From Candidatus Hermodarchaeota archaeon (GTDB lineage: Archaea > Asgardarchaeota > Hermodarchaeia > Hermodarchaeales > Hermodarchaeaceae), in NCBI GenBank assembly GCA_016840185.1, contig JAEOSV010000129.1, positions 1 to 15,995 on the forward strand: DNA of 15,995 bases, in the 5' to 3' direction. Below, one piece after another: positions 13,576-15,995 of this stretch. The translations under genes were made by a program, and so were the position numbers. The notes under the pieces are model-generated. The model did no database searches. It had not been told where the DNA came from and saw only the letters and a program-made list of their open reading frames with translations. Each line of letters opens with the position of its first letter. The first letter of the stretch is position 1.

Positions 13576-15234
13576 TTACCCTTTCCTAAGTTTTCGTTTC
13601 AACATAGCTTCAACAAAAGACTCGTAAATTGGATGCGGTTTGTCCGGTCGTGAGCAGTATTCAGGGTGATACTGAACCCCCACCATCCAGAATTTATTAT
13701 CCATCTCAATGGCATTGATAATCTCACCAGCCTTATCAGTAGCAGAGATGACTAAACCAGCTTCCTTGGCTTTCTTAGCAGGATCCCACATCAAATGATA
13801 GCGATGTCGGAATCGTTCGCGAACCTTCGCTTTCTTGTAAATACTACGCAACTTGGTAGATGATTTGATATGCACCGAATGTCCTGCTAGACGCATTGTT
13901 CCTCCCTTTTCTTCGATTGCCCTTTGCTCCGGGAGAAAATCAACAACTGGAAAAGGTGTTTTGGGATCGAGCTCAGTGCTATTCGCCTTCTTCATTCCCA
14001 GAGCGTAACGACAGAGTGCGACAAACAAGAGCTGTGCTCCAAAACAAATCCCAAGAAATGGCCAATCCTCTTCAACCGCGGTCCAAGCGGCACGAATCAT
14101 ACCCTCGGTACCACGAATCCCAAAACCGGGTGTCAACAGAATGCCATCATATGCTTGTAGTATAGATTTTGCATTCTCAGCTATTTCGAGCTGTTCTGCA
14201 TCGACCACATCAATAGCTACTTTTGCGCCTTGATGGGCACCGGCATGCCGTAATGCTTCATTGATACTTACATACGTATCAGCCATGGCCACATACTTAC
14301 CCGGCATGGCAATCCGAAGCAGAGTGGAGGGTTCCATGAACTGGTCCACAACCTGTCGCCAGACCGCCATCCCAGCAGGCGGTCTTGCCATCATTTCTAA
14401 GCGCTGGAGAATAATAGCATCGAGCCCCTCCTCATAGAACTTAAGAGGCAATTCATAGATTTCTTCCAAGTCCGGATTGGAAATTACTGCCTCCTGGACG
14501 ACATTACTGTGAAGGGCAATTTTTCGACGGGCTTCATCAGTTAATGAAACTTGACTTCGTGCAATAATCACATCCGGTTGCAATCCCAAAGCCTGTAATT
14601 GCTTCACCGAATGCTGCGTGGGTTTAGTCTTGAGTTCACCAACCGTAGGTAGCAAGGGCACTAAAGTGACATGAACCAATAACGTATCACAGGATTGCTC
14701 CTCAAGTCGGAACTGCCGAATTGCTTCTAAAAAGGGTGCAGCCTCAATGTCACCCACAGTTCCGCCAATTTCCACCATTACAACATCTAAATCCTTTCCA
14801 GCCGCTCCAATATCCCGTAATCGCCGTTTAATCTCATCCGTAATATGGGGGATAATCTGAACGGTTTTCCCTAAAAACGTCCCCAAACGCTCCTGCAAAA
14901 TCACACTAAGGTAAACCTGGCCAGAGGTGATGTTATTCCGAGGATGAATCGCGCGACCAATGAATCGTTCATAAGTACCAAAATCTTGGTCAACTTCTGC
15001 AGATGTATAATGGAAACTAGGTGCAGGGTTAAATTCGAAGACCTGATCAGTGATGAATGGTTCACCGTGTTCAACGGGATTCAAGGTACCCGGATCCACA
15101 TTGAGGTACGGATCAATCTTCACAAGATCTATCTCATAACCTCGAAACTGTAACAGTTTAGCGATGCTCGCGGTGGTATGGCCTTTCCCGATTCCTGACA
15201 AGACACCGCCTGTTACAAAAATAAACTTAGGCAT
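13576..15234 (-). CDS. pyrG: CTP synthase (glutamine hydrolysing), divergent form
   Basis: 552 residues from ATG 15234, chosen because AGGAGG lies 4 nt upstream; the in-frame GTG at 15255 precedes that site and is unlikely. The N-terminal synthetase domain has KFIFVTGGVLSGIGKGHTTA, DPYLNVDPGT, a Mg ligand Asp84 in DQDFGTYERF, VEIGGTVGDIE (about 154-164) and LKTKPTQHSVK (about 201-211). The C-terminal class I glutaminase domain has nucleophile Cys397 in LGICFGAQ, with His523 and Glu525 in YHPEY. It makes CTP from UTP, ATP and glutamine. Two departures from the usual sequence stand out: about 13 extra residues (around 64-78) replace the near-invariant DGAETDLD segment by the active site, and the oxyanion loop reads TPGFGIRG instead of PGGFGYRG. 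Otherwise length and domain order are standard. Confidence 0.92.
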   Translation of the reverse strand: MPKFIFVTGGVLSGIGKGHTTASIAKLLQFRGYEIDLVKIDPYLNVDPGTLNPVEHGEPFITDQVFEFNPAPSFHYTSAEVDQDFGTYERFIGRAIHPRNNITSGQVYLSVILQERLGTFLGKTVQIIPHITDEIKRRLRDIGAAGKDLDVVMVEIGGTVGDIEAAPFLEAIRQFRLEEQSCDTLLVHVTLVPLLPTVGELKTKPTQHSVKQLQALGLQPDVIIARSQVSLTDEARRKIALHSNVVQEAVISNPDLEEIYELPLKFYEEGLDAIILQRLEMMARPPAGMAVWRQVVDQFMEPSTLLRIAMPGKYVAMADTYVSINEALRHAGAHQGAKVAIDVVDAEQLEIAENAKSILQAYDGILLTPGFGIRGTEGMIRAAWTAVEEDWPFLGICFGAQLLFVALCRYALGMKKANSTELDPKTPFPVVDFLPEQRAIEEKGGTMRLAGHSVHIKSSTKLRSIYKKAKVRERFRHRYHLMWDPAKKAKEAGLVISATDKAGEIINAIEMDNKFWMVGVQYHPEYCSRPDKPHPIYESFVEAMLKRKLRKG

Positions 15235-15255
15235 ATTTCCTCCTTTACGAACCAC

Positions 15256-15499
15256 TACATAAGCCTAGCGGTGAGTGAGGTGGTGAGCTACCAACTTGTT
15301 TTTAGTAATCCTTCCATCTCTCAGTGCGCCTGTACTCATTTTTCCTAGTATCCATTAACTTTTTATATCTGTACCAATCGATATACATAGCGTGGCAAGG
15401 TATCTTGTGTAACGAGATTCTTTGTCTATCAAGGCGAACGGTCTCGCACACGAATACTAGCCTGCCACCATAACAACCGCTCTCAGGCGGAGAACAACA
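15256..15499. promoter_or_regulatory. Divergent pyrG / PadR upstream region with candidate operator
   Basis: No gene is seen in this 244-nt stretch. TATATC (15364-15369) and GATATA (15380-15385) form an inverted repeat with a 10-nt spacer, a half-site and spacing pattern like PadR-family operators, and the right half overlaps a TATA-like ATATACAT. GGAG (15489-15492) lies 7 nt before ATG 15500. Confidence 0.4.
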
Positions 15500-15985
15500 A
15501 TGCCGAAACAAAAACTACCTGAAAAATGGGAAAGTGACGTACGCAGAGGTCTCTTACGACTCCTTGTCCTAGCCGTCATCAAGGAATCAACCTCTACCTT
15601 CGGTTACGCCATTGCCCAAAGCATCCGCGAGCGCACAGCTGATCGGCTCATCGTTCAAGATGGCACCCTCTATCCGTTGCTCCGCCGTATCGAAGAACAA
15701 AAATTGGTCCGCAGCACCTGGGACGTATCAGGTGAACGACCACGAAAATACTACCAGCTCACGGCAGCTGGGGACAAACAGCTTCTAGCCATGCTAGAAT
15801 TCTGGAATGACCTAGTCATTTCATTGGACCCGCTCTTCCGTGGTATCGCGGCGGGGCGTGAAGCGAATGGTGATTATCAAGAACAAGTACTGTTCTGTAC
15901 TTCCTGCGGAAACCAAGTGTACCCTGGAGCAATCTACTGTGCAAACTGCGGAGCGGAAATCTCAGAAAGTGATTTGAATGTCTAA
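15500..15985 (+). CDS. PadR-family transcriptional regulator with C-terminal zinc ribbon
   Basis: 161 residues. Residues about 13-90 form a PadR winged helix: RRGLLRLLVLAVIKE, FGYAIAQSIRE, then the signature VQDGTLYPLLRRIEEQKLV and the wing SGERPRKYYQLTAAG. A dimerisation helix follows (about 91-115). The C-terminus is a zinc ribbon, CTSCGNQV then YCANCG (Cys133, 136, 147, 150), unlike the usual helical PadR C-terminal region. PadR proteins are mostly ligand-responsive repressors that regulate themselves and a neighbouring gene. The zinc ribbon may sense metal or redox state, or recruit a partner. ATG 15500 has GGAG 7 nt upstream. The gene is divergent from pyrG and appears to overlap a following gene. 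Confidence 0.88.
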   Translation: MPKQKLPEKWESDVRRGLLRLLVLAVIKESTSTFGYAIAQSIRERTADRLIVQDGTLYPLLRRIEEQKLVRSTWDVSGERPRKYYQLTAAGDKQLLAMLEFWNDLVISLDPLFRGIAAGREANGDYQEQVLFCTSCGNQVYPGAIYCANCGAEISESDLNV

Positions 15986-15995
15986 CAATCCTAAG
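15978..15995 (+). CDS. Probable start of the next gene (partial, six codons)
   Basis: ATG 15978 overlaps the PadR stop by 8 nt in another frame and is open to the window edge (MSNNPK). Overlapping membrane or HAAS/DUF1700-type partner genes after padR are common, which makes coupling plausible. Six codons do not allow identification, and the upstream SD (AAAGTGA) is weak. Confidence 0.35.

Noticed and set aside
15235..15255. GTG 15255 as start of CTP synthase
   Set aside because: The SD AGGAGG falls after this codon and directly before ATG 15234, where the family's N-terminus begins.
1..15995. tRNA genes, CRISPR arrays, insertion sequences, attachment sites, replication origin
   Set aside because: I scanned intergenic stretches for T-arm-like motifs, regularly spaced repeats, terminal inverted repeats and transposase motifs and saw none. 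A covariance-model scan would be decisive for RNAs.

Overview
This window reads as chromosomal DNA from an archaeon, most probably an Asgard lineage or another deep-branching anaerobic archaeon. The evidence is a methylene-tetrahydromethanopterin reductase (Mer), an AbrB-PhoU regulator of archaeal type, a stand-alone Roadblock/LC7 protein (a family especially abundant in Asgard archaea), TATA-like boxes about 25-45 nt before several starts, a mix of good Shine-Dalgarno (SD) sites and near-leaderless starts, and frequent TTG starts. Lineage placement is an inference. No tRNA, rRNA, CRISPR array, transposase or phage gene was seen.

Layout. 1-1936 (minus): the first ~645 residues of a UPF0182-family membrane protein that runs off the left edge. 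It is divergent from a CooC-type nickel-insertion ATPase (2093-2911), which is followed by a DUF362 protein (3041-3943). A convergent phosphoribosyltransferase (3958-4617, minus) is divergent from an AbrB-PhoU regulator (4779-5924). Then come a Cys-rich small membrane protein (5967-6488), a small helical orphan (6752-7063) and a DUF72 TIM-barrel protein (7231-8073). A minus-strand membrane cluster follows: a 4-TM protein (8096-8503) and two diverged seven-TM paralogues (8550-9263 and 9471 to ~10223). The second paralogue appears to start at a non-AUG codon well upstream of its first ATG. Mer (10371-11375) is divergent from this cluster. Next are a short orphan (11430-11681, minus), a DUF3786 protein (11851-12648, minus) whose 5' end overlaps that of a divergent Roadblock gene (12628-13014), then a dCMP deaminase (13024-13536) and an atypical CTP synthase (13576-15234), both minus. 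The window closes with a PadR-type regulator carrying a C-terminal zinc ribbon (15500-15985) and the probable overlapping start of another gene.

How the genes fit together. CooC (maturation of Ni-CO dehydrogenase), Mer (methylene to methyl reduction on H4MPT with F420H2) and possibly DUF3786 point to an archaeal Wood-Ljungdahl pathway. They are separate transcription units. CTP synthase and dCMP deaminase form a compact pyrimidine-nucleotide pair. The seven-TM pair plus 4-TM protein is the most distinctive unrecognised module. Its paralogy and operon-like spacing are visible, but its function cannot be read from sequence alone.
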